Assembly: GCF_006716675.1 (NCBI RefSeq)
Contig: NZ_VFPM01000002.1
Location: 434,001 to 498,000 of the forward strand
Source of the DNA: Humibacillus xanthopallidus
GTDB taxonomy: Bacteria; Actinomycetota; Actinomycetes; Actinomycetales; Dermatophilaceae
Reading direction: 5' to 3'
DNA length: 64,000 bases
Positions 6,761 through 14,929 of the stretch are shown one piece after another. Made by a program: the position numbers and the translations under genes. The first letter of the stretch is position 1; every line of letters begins with the position of its first letter. Under the pieces are notes generated by a model. The model was not told where the DNA came from. It saw nothing but the letters and a program-made list of their open reading frames with translations, and searched no databases.

Positions 6761-8386
6761 TCAGCCCCCTTCTGACTCGCGCCGTCGGGCAGGCGCTCGC
6801 CAGCTGGCGACCCGCGCGTGCGCCAGAGCCGCCCTCGCGGCATTGGACCCGCACGCACCGTGGACGCCGCCCCCGGGGTGTGCCGACGCGGAGCCGAGGT
6901 AGAGCCCCTTGATGGGTGTCTCTGCCCGCGCCAGACCCGGCACGGGACGGAACACGAGCTGCTGCTGAAGGGCCGCGGTGCCCCCGTTGAGAGCGCCGTC
7001 GACGAGGTTCTCGTCGAGGCTCTCGAGGTCGGCGGGTCCCAGCACCCGACGTGCGACGACCCGGTCACCGAAACCCGGGGCGCGCTCCTCGATGCGTGCC
7101 TGGACGCGGTCGGCCATGCGCTCCGCAGCGGCCGATGACCATGCGCCGGGCTCGATCGTCGGGCTGCCGCCCGTGCCGGTGCTCGGCTGTCGCACCTCGT
7201 GGGGCACGTGGGTGTAGGCCCAGACGGACTCAGCTCCAGCCGGCGCGCGGCTCGGGTCGGCGGTCGCCATCTGCCCGAGGAGGATGAGTCCGTCTCGCGG
7301 AACGACGCCTGCTGAGACCTCGGCCCCTGCGACGGCGAGACCCGCGACGGACGGAGCAAGGTGCACCGTTCCGGGCGCGGCGGCGGGCGCCCCCGTCCAG
7401 GGAATCTGACCGTCCAGGGCCCAGTCGACCTTGACGGTGGCCGGATCCCACTCGAAGCGGGCCATCCGACGCCGCAGCCGTCCGGGCAGGTCGTCCCAGC
7501 CGACGAGTCCGCCGTAGAGGGCTGGAGCGGAGACATCGGCGATGACGCACCGGCGAGCGCGGAGGTGCTCCCCGTCATCGGTCCAGACTCCGGTTGCTCG
7601 ACCCGCCTCGACGACGATGCGCGTGACACGGCACGACGTGCGCACCGTCCCGCCCGCCACCTCGAAGCGCGCCGCCATCGCCTCGGCCAGCTTGCCGGCG
7701 CCACCTCGAGGGACGGGGAACCCGCGCTCCTGGCCCAGCATGACGAGGAGCAGCCCCATGAGCCCGGATCCGGGCGAGTCAAGGGGGATGTCGGCATGAG
7801 CCGCGTTGCCCGCGAGGAGCAGCCGCGGGCCCTCGCCGCGGAAGAGCTCGGCTCCGAGGGCCCGCGCGGGCAGGAGCATGCGCCGCACCATGTCGAGGCC
7901 GCCCGCCCGCGCCGCGCGCAGCCCCAGGGCTGAACCGTGACGCATCGGGGGGAAGGGGGTCAAGAGCGCCCCGATGAGCGGCTCCGAGATGCGGCTCCAC
8001 CAGTGGCAGAGCTCGAGCCAGGCATCCCCGTCCCCGGGGCACAGGTCGTCCAGGGAGGCCGCCGTGTCATCCGGGTCACGGTGGAGGACGGCCCAGCGTC
8101 CCTCGGCGAGAGGGTGACCGACGACGGCAGGAGCGTGCACCCATTCGAGGCCGTGCTGCTGCAGGCCGAGCCCGGCGATGGTCGGCGAGGCTGCGGCCAG
8201 GGGGTAGAACGAGCTGAACGTGTCGTGAACCCATCCCTCGCGCACGGCGGAGTCGCTGGCCACGGCACCTCCGACCCTGGGCTGCGCCTCGAGGACGAGC
8301 ACGTCCCACCCGGCGTCGACGAGCAGGTTCGCGGCGACGAGTCCGTTGGGTCCGCTCCCGATGACGACGGCATCAGGATCTGGCAT
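6761..8386 (-). CDS. FAD-dependent oxidoreductase of the phytoene-desaturase-like (PYROXD2) group
   Basis: A 541-residue flavoprotein. The dinucleotide-binding motif VIGSGPNGLVAANLL is at about residues 8-22, followed by the acidic end of beta2 (LVLEAQPRVGG). A second FAD contact near the C-terminus reads KGLYLGSASAHPGGGVHGAC. The closest relatives by pattern are the large NAD(P)/FAD-dependent oxidoreductases related to CrtI but not making carotenoids; the substrate is unknown. It is the last gene of a minus-strand run, about 40 bp downstream of the SDR-SRPBCC gene. Confidence 0.8.
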   Translation of the reverse strand: MPDPDAVVIGSGPNGLVAANLLVDAGWDVLVLEAQPRVGGAVASDSAVREGWVHDTFSSFYPLAAASPTIAGLGLQQHGLEWVHAPAVVGHPLAEGRWAVLHRDPDDTAASLDDLCPGDGDAWLELCHWWSRISEPLIGALLTPFPPMRHGSALGLRAARAGGLDMVRRMLLPARALGAELFRGEGPRLLLAGNAAHADIPLDSPGSGLMGLLLVMLGQERGFPVPRGGAGKLAEAMAARFEVAGGTVRTSCRVTRIVVEAGRATGVWTDDGEHLRARRCVIADVSAPALYGGLVGWDDLPGRLRRRMARFEWDPATVKVDWALDGQIPWTGAPAAAPGTVHLAPSVAGLAVAGAEVSAGVVPRDGLILLGQMATADPSRAPAGAESVWAYTHVPHEVRQPSTGTGGSPTIEPGAWSSAAAERMADRVQARIEERAPGFGDRVVARRVLGPADLESLDENLVDGALNGGTAALQQQLVFRPVPGLARAETPIKGLYLGSASAHPGGGVHGACGSNAARAALAHARVASWRAPARRRESEGG

Positions 8387-8427
8387 GGGTCACTCCCTCG
8401 ACGGGCTCACATTCGCGCGGACCACCA

Positions 8428-9966
8428 TCATGCCGAGTTGGTCGGCTGATCGGGTGAGAGGACCGGGTCCCTGGGGTCGGACGACGCCTGCGCCACAGTG
8501 TCGTTCGACTGCGCCACAGTGTCGTTCGACGTGCTGCCACCGGTGACGGCCCGGTCGAGGGAGCCCTGGGCCCTGCCCTCGGCCAGCAGTGCAAGGCGCC
8601 GGAGGGCCTCGCGGTTGCGGGGGAGGATCACTGCTTGACGCACCGGCTTGGGAATGAGGGTCCCGGGTCCGGCGACCGCGTCCTCTCGGATGGTGACGAG
8701 GCAGGAGCTCGCGCCCTGCGGGTGCACCTCGACGGTGACGTGTGCCTTGCCGATCGGCCAGCCCCTGGCCTCGAGGACGAGCTGCGTGGGCGCACGGCTC
8801 TCGAGCGCCGCGGTGGTGTCATGGAGGAGCAGCGGCCACATGCCGACAGAGTGGTGGATCCGGGTCCCCGCCGAGGGCCAGCCGTCGTCGACAGCCCTGA
8901 CGCTCGCCGTGCCGACGACCCAGGTCGCGTAGGACCACCCGTCGGCGAGGACCGACCAGACGGCATCGGCGCCGGCCTGGACCTCACGTTCGACGACGAG
9001 GGCGTTCTCCGGTGTGCTCATGTGGCTTGGTCCTTCCGACTCGTTGCTGCTCGTCCGGGTACTGCGGGTCCAACCGCCGTGAAGTCTCTCCCCGCGCGGC
9101 ACGGGGTCGAGGACGTTGCCCGGCGTGGCAGGGACTTCTTCCCGAGACAGGCCCCCTCGTCGCATGAGCGGAGTGACCATGACGTCGAAGACGGCCGGGA
9201 GAGCGCGAAAGCCAAGAACGACAAGGGGGTTGGCCAGGCCCACCGACCTCTCTCGTGACGGGTGCGTCATCGATCTCACGACTGCCTCCGCGACCTCCTC
9301 CGGAGACGAGATGGGTGGTGGGGGCCGACCGTGGACGCCGAGATAGCTGCCTGCCTGACGGTAGACGGGCGTGTCGACACCGCCAGGTGAGACGAGGGAG
9401 ACGGAGATCTCCGGAGTGGATCGGGCCTCGATCTGCAACGTCCTCACGAGGCCGTGCACTGCCCACTTCGAGGTGACGTAGGAGCTCATGAAAGGCGCAG
9501 CGATCTTGCCGAGGAGCGAGCCGACGACGACGAGCGATCCCCGGTCTCCGTGTGAGTGGAAGCTGCGAAGGGCCGCGCGCGCCACGTGGACCGTACCGCT
9601 GAGGGTGGTCTCCGTGGCGGCCCGGAAGACATCGGAGGGCACGTCCTCGAAGCGCCCGTAGGCCAGGGCCGCCGCGGAATGGACGACGGCGTCCACCCCG
9701 CCGAGCTCACGCTCGGCGACGGTGAAGGCGCGGCCGACGGCGGCCTCGTCGCCCACGTCGGCAACGACCATCAGGGCTCGTGACCCGCGGTCGGTGCAGA
9801 GGTCCACCACCTGGCCGAGCGCCTCTGACGAACGGGACACGAGCACGAGATCCCACCCCGCGTCGGCCAGCCGGAGGGCGGTGGCGCGGCCGATGCCGCT
9901 GGAGGCCCCGGTGACGAGCGCGCGACGGCCCGACCCGGAGGACCCGCCGGACGGCATACGTGTCAT
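8428..9966 (-). CDS. SDR dehydrogenase fused in frame to an SRPBCC domain
   Basis: One 512-codon frame covers two normally separate proteins. Residues about 10-300 are an SDR with TGASSGIG near residues 19-26 and the YVTSK catalytic pair. Residues 316-512 form an SRPBCC ligand-binding domain beginning MSTPENALVVEREVQAGADA. The join (residues 301-315, Ser/Thr/Gly-rich) encodes GGAAGGA nine bases before the internal ATG at 9021, a good ribosome site, so the second domain may also be made alone. The simplest reading is loss of the SDR stop codon. The C-terminal tail holds a 21-bp tandem duplication. Confidence 0.75.
   Translation of the reverse strand: MTRMPSGGSSGSGRRALVTGASSGIGRATALRLADAGWDLVLVSRSSEALGQVVDLCTDRGSRALMVVADVGDEAAVGRAFTVAERELGGVDAVVHSAAALAYGRFEDVPSDVFRAATETTLSGTVHVARAALRSFHSHGDRGSLVVVGSLLGKIAAPFMSSYVTSKWAVHGLVRTLQIEARSTPEISVSLVSPGGVDTPVYRQAGSYLGVHGRPPPPISSPEEVAEAVVRSMTHPSRERSVGLANPLVVLGFRALPAVFDVMVTPLMRRGGLSREEVPATPGNVLDPVPRGERLHGGWTRSTRTSSNESEGPSHMSTPENALVVEREVQAGADAVWSVLADGWSYATWVVGTASVRAVDDGWPSAGTRIHHSVGMWPLLLHDTTAALESRAPTQLVLEARGWPIGKAHVTVEVHPQGASSCLVTIREDAVAGPGTLIPKPVRQAVILPRNREALRRLALLAEGRAQGSLDRAVTGGSTSNDTVAQSNDTVAQASSDPRDPVLSPDQPTNSA
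8489..8530. repeat. 21-bp perfect tandem duplication in coding sequence
   Basis: The 21-base unit at 8489-8509 is repeated exactly at 8510-8530. On the minus strand it encodes SNDTVAQ twice in the tail of the SRPBCC domain. Because 21 is a multiple of three, the reading frame is kept. The perfect identity suggests a recent slippage or duplication. Confidence 0.9.
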
Positions 9967-10028
9967 GGCGCCACCTCCTCCGTCGTGCGCTGCTCCTTCC
10001 CTTCCCCGAGGGGGCTGGGCTCAAACAG

Positions 10029-10910
10029 TCAACCGGCCTCGATCGCCGCGAGGGCCGACGGCAGCTCGGTCACGACGTCACGTGCGAGGAAGCCGGACGT
10101 GGTCCGGGCGAGCCGTTCGCCTGAGACCCCGTGGCAGTATGCCGCCCACGCCGCGGCCTGTTCGACGGGAGCGCCCCGGGCGCAGAGCGCCACGACGGCC
10201 CCCGCCTTGACGTCGCCCGAGCCGGCGGTCGCGAGGGATGGTGGCCCGGCCGCCGTCGACCAGCAGCGGCCGTCGGGCGTGACGATGTATGACGTCTCGT
10301 CACCGCTCAGCACGGTGGCCCGCGTCTGTCGGGCAAGCGCGCGAGTGGCGGTCTCCGGGTCGCCCCGGACCTCATCGACCTCGAGGGCGAGGGTGGCGGC
10401 CAGCTCCGAGACGTTCGGCGTGAGCAGGACCCGCCCCGAGAGGTGCGAGACGCGATCGAGGTCCGGGGTCAGGTAGGCGGTGGCGAGCGCATCGAGGACG
10501 AGCGTGCAGTCGAGGTGCGGCACGACCTCGCCGAGCAGGAGCGCGCTCGTGAGCGGGTCGGAGAGGCCCGGACCCATGAGCACGGCATCGGCGCCAGCCG
10601 CGAGGTCGAGGATGCGCGAGGCAGCCGATGGCAGCAGGTCACCCTCCCGCGTCTCGGGCAGTGCCTCGACATAGCCCTCAGGGAGCGCCACGGCGACGTG
10701 CGCCGCTGTCGACCCGGTGGTGGCGACCTGCACCTTTCCGGCGCCGAGACGCAGGGCCGCCTCGGCGGCGAGCAGCACCGCTCCCGGCGTCTGGCGGCCA
10801 CCGCCCACGATGAGGGCGGTGCCCCGAGCGTGCTTGTCACCGCCGAGCCGAGGCAACGGCCACTGCCGTAGCACGGTCGGGCTGAGGCTCGTCGGCTCGG
10901 TGTCAGGCAT
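10029..10910 (-). CDS. nnrD: ADP-dependent NAD(P)H-hydrate dehydratase
   Basis: A cytosolic repair enzyme that dehydrates (S)-NAD(P)HX, the damaged hydrated form of NAD(P)H, using ADP. The 293-residue ribokinase-like fold shows the N-terminal KHARGTALIVGGGRQTPGA, a central LTPNVSELA and the nucleotide-binding/catalytic ATAGSGDVKAG, where Asp is the expected catalytic residue. It lacks the NnrE epimerase domain found in bifunctional versions. ATG 10910 overlaps the 3' end of the histidine phosphatase gene by eight bases, so translation is probably coupled. Confidence 0.85.
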   Translation of the reverse strand: MPDTEPTSLSPTVLRQWPLPRLGGDKHARGTALIVGGGRQTPGAVLLAAEAALRLGAGKVQVATTGSTAAHVAVALPEGYVEALPETREGDLLPSAASRILDLAAGADAVLMGPGLSDPLTSALLLGEVVPHLDCTLVLDALATAYLTPDLDRVSHLSGRVLLTPNVSELAATLALEVDEVRGDPETATRALARQTRATVLSGDETSYIVTPDGRCWSTAAGPPSLATAGSGDVKAGAVVALCARGAPVEQAAAWAAYCHGVSGERLARTTSGFLARDVVTELPSALAAIEAG

Positions 10911-11703
10911 CGGAGGATGAATCTCCCTCTCCGTCAACGGCTTTCTGGTCACCCGGGTCACCGGGGCCATGCCGCGGTTGTTCGTGGGTCATGGGAGCGT
11001 CACACGAGTCGAGGTGAGTCGTGGAGCCGAACGCCTCGAGCCGCAACCGGCCGTCGGGCGCTCGCACGTAGGTCGTGAGGGAGCAGTTGGCGAGGGCTTC
11101 CGAGAGGTCGATCTCGAGCAGACGCTGCTCATCCAACCTCTCGACGACGAGGCGGAAGCTCATGATGACGGCTTGGTGCGTGAAGATCCACACCCGTCGG
11201 TCGGGGTGGACCTGTCGTAGCTCGGTGAGGAACTGGCGGATGCGCAGCGCGACGTCAGTCCAGCTCTCGCCCCCCGGCGGGCGGTAGTAGAACTTGCCCG
11301 TCAGCGACCGGCGCTCGGCCTCCTCCGGGAACGCAGCGCGTATGCCGTCTCCCGTCAGGCCGTCGAAGGCGCCCAGGTCGCGCTCGCGAAGACGTTCGTC
11401 GAGCACGACCTCTGTGCCCACGGACTCCATGGCGAGCGCGGCCGTGCGCGCGGCTCGCTCATAGGGCGAGCTGAGGACGACCTCGGGGCGATCGTCCGGT
11501 GCGAGGTCGCCCAGGTGGTGGCCGACGGCGCGCGCCTGGGCCGCCCCCTCGGGGGACAACGGCGTGTCGGCGTCGCGGGTGGCGAGCTCGAGCCGGCCGT
11601 GCCCGCGCCGGTGGGCTTCGTCGTTGGCGACGTTGCCCGCGCTCTGGCCGTGCCGCACGAGCACGAGCTGTGCGACCTCTCCCATCATCCCGGGTAGTGG
11701 CAT
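10903..11703 (-). CDS. Histidine phosphatase (phosphoglycerate mutase) family protein
   Basis: A 266-residue member of the histidine phosphatase superfamily. The catalytic RHGQSAGN is near the N-terminus, a conserved Arg/Glu section follows (RERDLGAFDGL), and the second catalytic His is in WIFTHQAVIM. The family includes phosphoglycerate mutases and broad acid phosphatases; this sequence does not fix the substrate. The start could also be one of the Met codons at residues 6-7. The last 40 residues (His/Gly/Asp-rich) look disordered. It overlaps nnrD downstream. Confidence 0.82.
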   Translation of the reverse strand: MPLPGMMGEVAQLVLVRHGQSAGNVANDEAHRRGHGRLELATRDADTPLSPEGAAQARAVGHHLGDLAPDDRPEVVLSSPYERAARTAALAMESVGTEVVLDERLRERDLGAFDGLTGDGIRAAFPEEAERRSLTGKFYYRPPGGESWTDVALRIRQFLTELRQVHPDRRVWIFTHQAVIMSFRLVVERLDEQRLLEIDLSEALANCSLTTYVRAPDGRLRLEAFGSTTHLDSCDAPMTHEQPRHGPGDPGDQKAVDGEGDSSSDA

Positions 11704-11800
11704 CGGGCACCCTCTCGTCTGGTCAGCTCACCTGGCGCGTACCCATGCGAGGGGGCGCTCAGCGCAGCCACGGGCCACGCCCGTGGGCGACGGCGGGCAC

Positions 11801-12010
11801 TCAGTCGTCCTTCTTCAGGCTGGGGTACTTCTTCTCGACGGCTGCCCGGACCTTCTTCTGCTCGGAGGCCGTTCCGTTCTGCGCCACCCGCGCCAGCGCG
11901 TTGCGCGCGTGCGCGATGTCGGGGATCGGGTACTTCTCCTCCTCGGGCAGCGCGAAGGACGACTTCTTGAGGTTCTTGCGGTTCTTGCCGCTGCTCAGGT
12001 CCTTCGACAT
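11801..12010 (-). CDS. Small DUF6582-like protein
   Basis: A 69-residue basic cytosolic protein. Its core, KYPIPDIAHARNALARVAQN then a basic helix ending VEKKYPSL, matches small actinobacterial DUF6582-type proteins, often found in stress or phage contexts. ATG 12010 has GGAAGGGA upstream, which excludes the longer frame. On the minus strand the upstream region contains GGGTAGGGAG (12058-12067), the same decamer as the candidate promoter at 4609. Function unknown. Confidence 0.7.
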   Translation of the reverse strand: MSKDLSSGKNRKNLKKSSFALPEEEKYPIPDIAHARNALARVAQNGTASEQKKVRAAVEKKYPSLKKDD

Positions 12011-12272
12011 GGTGATGTCCCTTCCACTCGGCATCGACAGCCCGGTGCTGTCGTGGTCTCCCTACCCAGCACCCGGCCGCGCATGCAGCCGTCGACGCGG
12101 TATGCCGCCAGGCGCACCGAGCGCCGGGTGAGCGTCGTCGCGGGCGCTCGGCGACTGAGCCGAATGCCGTGCCGGTCCGGCTGCGCGGGTCTACCGTCGA
12201 TGGGATGACCGCCAACGGAGACGGTCACCAGGCGGTACGCGTCCCACGCGACCGCCGTGGAAGTGAGGATTC

Positions 12273-13808
12273 ATGTCTGTCTTTGCTTCTCGGGGAAGAT
12301 CTCGGATGCTCGTCGCCGCGGCCGCCATCTCGGCCGGAGCTCTTGCCCTCGCGGCTGCCGGACCCACGGGTGCCTCGGCCGCGGACACGTCCCAGAGCGG
12401 GACCGCCACCTACGTCATCGTCTACCGGACGGGGGTCTCCACGTCCGGTGCCGCCACGGCGGTGAGCGACGCGAATGGCCGGGTGGTGGCGAACTACTCG
12501 AAGATCGGGGTCGTCATCGCACGCTCATCCGACGCGGGCTTCGCCAGCACCATGCGCGGCGCACCCGGTGTCGAGGGTGCTTCTGCCACAGCCAGGTTCG
12601 CGACCCGGATCGATGATGGAAGCACAGCGTCGTCGACCACGGCCGACCCACCGGCGGGCAACGCGCCGGTCACCGACGCCGACTCGCTGTCGGGCCTGCA
12701 GTGGGACATGGCCCAGATCCACGTGCCCGAGGCGAACGCCGTCACCGGCGGAAGCCCCAACGTCCTCGTTGCCGACATCGACACCGGTCTCGACTTCACC
12801 CACCCTGACCTCGCGCTGAACTACGACGCGGCTAACAGCGCCAACTGTGTGAGCGGCGTTCCCTCGCCGCTCACCGTCGGCAACGACGACAACGGACACG
12901 GCACCCACACAGCCGGAACCATCGCCGCGGCCGCCAACGGCATCGGCATCGTCGGTGTCGCGCCGGGTGTGCGGATCGCGGGGGTCAAGGCCGGTGACGC
13001 CGACGGGTTCTTCTTCCCGGAGTCGGTGATCTGCGCCTACATGTGGGTGGCCGGCACGGGTGCTGCGGTGACGAACAACAGCTACTTCGCCGACCCGTGG
13101 CTCTTCAACTGCAAGAACGACCCCGATCAGCGAGCCATCTGGACCGCCGAGCGCCGCGCTCTCCAGTACGCCCAGTCCAAGGGGGTCGCCTTCGTCGCGG
13201 CGGAGGGCAACCAGGCCGACGACCTCTCGCACCCCACCCAGGACGTCACGAGTCCGGACGACACGACGCCGGTGACGCGTGACGTCACCAACGCGTGTGC
13301 GGTGATGCCCGTCGAGGTGCCCGGTGTCGTGGGTGTCACTGCCACCGGCAACCTGCAGCAGAAGTCGTTCTACTCGTCCTACGGCATCTCCTCCGCTGAC
13401 GTCGCCGCCCCCGGCGGCGACTCGATCCTCCAACGGACGGCGGCATCCCCGAACGGACGGGTCCTGTCGACGTGGCCGGCCAACCTGATGAGCACGACCT
13501 GCCTGCCGGCTCGCCGTCTCGTCGACGCCTCGGGCGCGACCTACTGCTACCAGCAGGGCACGTCGATGGCGTCACCCCACGCCGCCGGCGTCGCTGCCCT
13601 GATCGCCAGTGTCACCGGCCAGCGGGGCGGCGCGCTGGTGGCCGCGCTGACTCGGGCGGTCAACCCGATCGCCTGCCCGGCCGACACCACTGCCTACGAC
13701 TTCTTCCCAGCCGTCGACAACGGCGCACCGCAGACGTGCACGGGTGGAGTGGGGCACAACAGCTGGTACGGCGCGGGGGAGGTGGACGCGCTCAAGGCCG
13801 TCGGCTGA
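12273..13808 (+). CDS. Secreted S8 subtilisin-like serine protease
   Basis: An extracellular protease of 511 residues. A Sec signal peptide covers residues 1 to about 36 (basic start, hydrophobic Ala/Leu core, likely cleavage after GASA). A prodomain (TYVIVYRTGVS and on, about 45-110) precedes the catalytic domain with all three signatures: Asp in VADIDTGLDFTHPD, His in GHGTHTAGT and Ser in GTSMASPHAAG. Several cysteines suggest disulfides. The ATG has an AGGA site close upstream. It stands alone with its own terminator, consistent with a monocistronic secreted enzyme for nutrient proteins. Confidence 0.92.
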   Translation: MSVFASRGRSRMLVAAAAISAGALALAAAGPTGASAADTSQSGTATYVIVYRTGVSTSGAATAVSDANGRVVANYSKIGVVIARSSDAGFASTMRGAPGVEGASATARFATRIDDGSTASSTTADPPAGNAPVTDADSLSGLQWDMAQIHVPEANAVTGGSPNVLVADIDTGLDFTHPDLALNYDAANSANCVSGVPSPLTVGNDDNGHGTHTAGTIAAAANGIGIVGVAPGVRIAGVKAGDADGFFFPESVICAYMWVAGTGAAVTNNSYFADPWLFNCKNDPDQRAIWTAERRALQYAQSKGVAFVAAEGNQADDLSHPTQDVTSPDDTTPVTRDVTNACAVMPVEVPGVVGVTATGNLQQKSFYSSYGISSADVAAPGGDSILQRTAASPNGRVLSTWPANLMSTTCLPARRLVDASGATYCYQQGTSMASPHAAGVAALIASVTGQRGGALVAALTRAVNPIACPADTTAYDFFPAVDNGAPQTCTGGVGHNSWYGAGEVDALKAVG

Positions 13809-13816
13809 CCCGGCCT

Positions 13817-13864
13817 GCCGTATGCCGTCGGGCGGGGCTGGTCCTCAGCCTGACGGCATACGGC
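13817..13864. terminator. Hairpin terminator built from the GTATGCCGTC word
   Basis: A 13-bp outer stem, GCCGTATGCCGTC (13817-13829) with GACGGCATACGGC (13852-13864), encloses a smaller GGCTG/CAGCC hairpin. It begins nine bases after the protease stop codon. Both arms contain the ten-base word that is over-represented throughout the window. Confidence 0.75.
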
Positions 13865-13991
13865 TCCCTTGCGCGACAATCCGCTTCCGGCAAAGGGGTG
13901 CGCCGACGGGCTGACCGGACTTACTCTTACGGCGTGTAGTAGTTCAACTGGCGGGAGTGACTCACGCAGATCCCTCGTCCAGGAGAGCCAC

Positions 13992-14159
13992 ATGTCCGGT
14001 CAGCTCGTCACATCCACGGTCCCCGCGGGCGCCGTCGTCCAGTGGGGCTTCCTCACGATCACGGCCGCGAACCTCATCGTGATCCTCACGATGATCGTCG
14101 TCTTCGTCCTGGCGATCCTTCTGCCCTTCCCTGCGGATCGTGACGAGGACCGGCCATGA
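13992..14159 (+). CDS. Small single-pass membrane protein of the cytochrome b operon
   Basis: A 55-residue protein with one transmembrane helix (about residues 22-47, rich in Ile/Val/Leu) and a short charged C-terminus. The ATG follows CAGGAGAGCC, a good ribosome site, and the gene ends in an ATGA overlap with the cytochrome b gene, so the proteins are probably made together. A structural or assembly subunit of the same membrane complex is the likely role, by analogy with the tiny subunits of other cytochrome complexes. No family is recognised. Confidence 0.7.
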   Translation: MSGQLVTSTVPAGAVVQWGFLTITAANLIVILTMIVVFVLAILLPFPADRDEDRP

Positions 14160-14929
14160 GCCGCACGGACCCGGCGGCGCCCCCGCGCGCCGGCAACCAC
14201 GACAGCTGGACCCGGGCCCTCAGTGGCTGGATCGAGGGGCTCGTGCCCAAGGGTCAGTGGCTGCCCGACCGGCAACCCGCCTATGTCGCCTCGTGGATCT
14301 ACGTCTTCGGCGTGGCGTGCCTCGCCGCGCTCGTCGTCGTCATCGCATCGGGGCTCGTGCTCACCTTCGGCGGCATCACGTGGTGGCACACGAACTCCTT
14401 CGGCCACTTCGTCAACTCCACGCACCTGTGGAGCGTCGAGCTCTTCTTCGCCACCATGGTGATTCACCTGTGGGGCAAGTTCTTCATGGCGGCGTGGCGT
14501 GGTCACCGCGGAATGACTTGGGCGACAGGGGCGCTCGCCTTCTTCGGCTCGCTCGGAACGGCCTTCACCGGCTACCTGATCCAGACCAACTTCGATGCGC
14601 AGTGGATCAGCACCCAAGCCAAGGACGGGCTCAACGCAGCTGGCGTCGGCGCCTACTTCAACGTCATGAACGTCGGCCAGATGGTGCTCTGGCACGTGTC
14701 CTTCCTGCCACTCGTCGTCGGAGTGATCGTCGGGCTGCATCTGCTGCTCGTCCGGCGGCGTGGCGTCGTCCCACCCATCGGGGCCGAGTCTCCCGTCGGC
14801 GCCGAGTCTCCGGTGGCGGCTGAGCCGCCGGCCAGGGCACAACCGCCCACCGCGTCGGCCCCGGATGCCGCCCCTCCCGGAGCTGCCCGACCGACCGCAG
14901 GTGTCTCGGCCCAGGAGGTGGGGTCATGA
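14156..14929 (+). CDS. Cytochrome b N-terminal domain protein (b6-like)
   Basis: A 257-residue membrane haem protein with four transmembrane helices. Haem ligands are visible as two His pairs, H90/H104 and H180/H195, with 13 and 14 residues between partners, the spacing of cytochrome b6 and of mitochondrial cytochrome b. It should bind two b haems across the membrane and pass electrons between quinol and a partner. The tail after residue 200 is Pro/Ala-rich. No Rieske or cytochrome c1/f gene is adjacent, so it is not a standard bc1/b6f operon. Both ends overlap the neighbouring genes. Confidence 0.88.
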   Translation: MSRTDPAAPPRAGNHDSWTRALSGWIEGLVPKGQWLPDRQPAYVASWIYVFGVACLAALVVVIASGLVLTFGGITWWHTNSFGHFVNSTHLWSVELFFATMVIHLWGKFFMAAWRGHRGMTWATGALAFFGSLGTAFTGYLIQTNFDAQWISTQAKDGLNAAGVGAYFNVMNVGQMVLWHVSFLPLVVGVIVGLHLLLVRRRGVVPPIGAESPVGAESPVAAEPPARAQPPTASAPDAAPPGAARPTAGVSAQEVGS

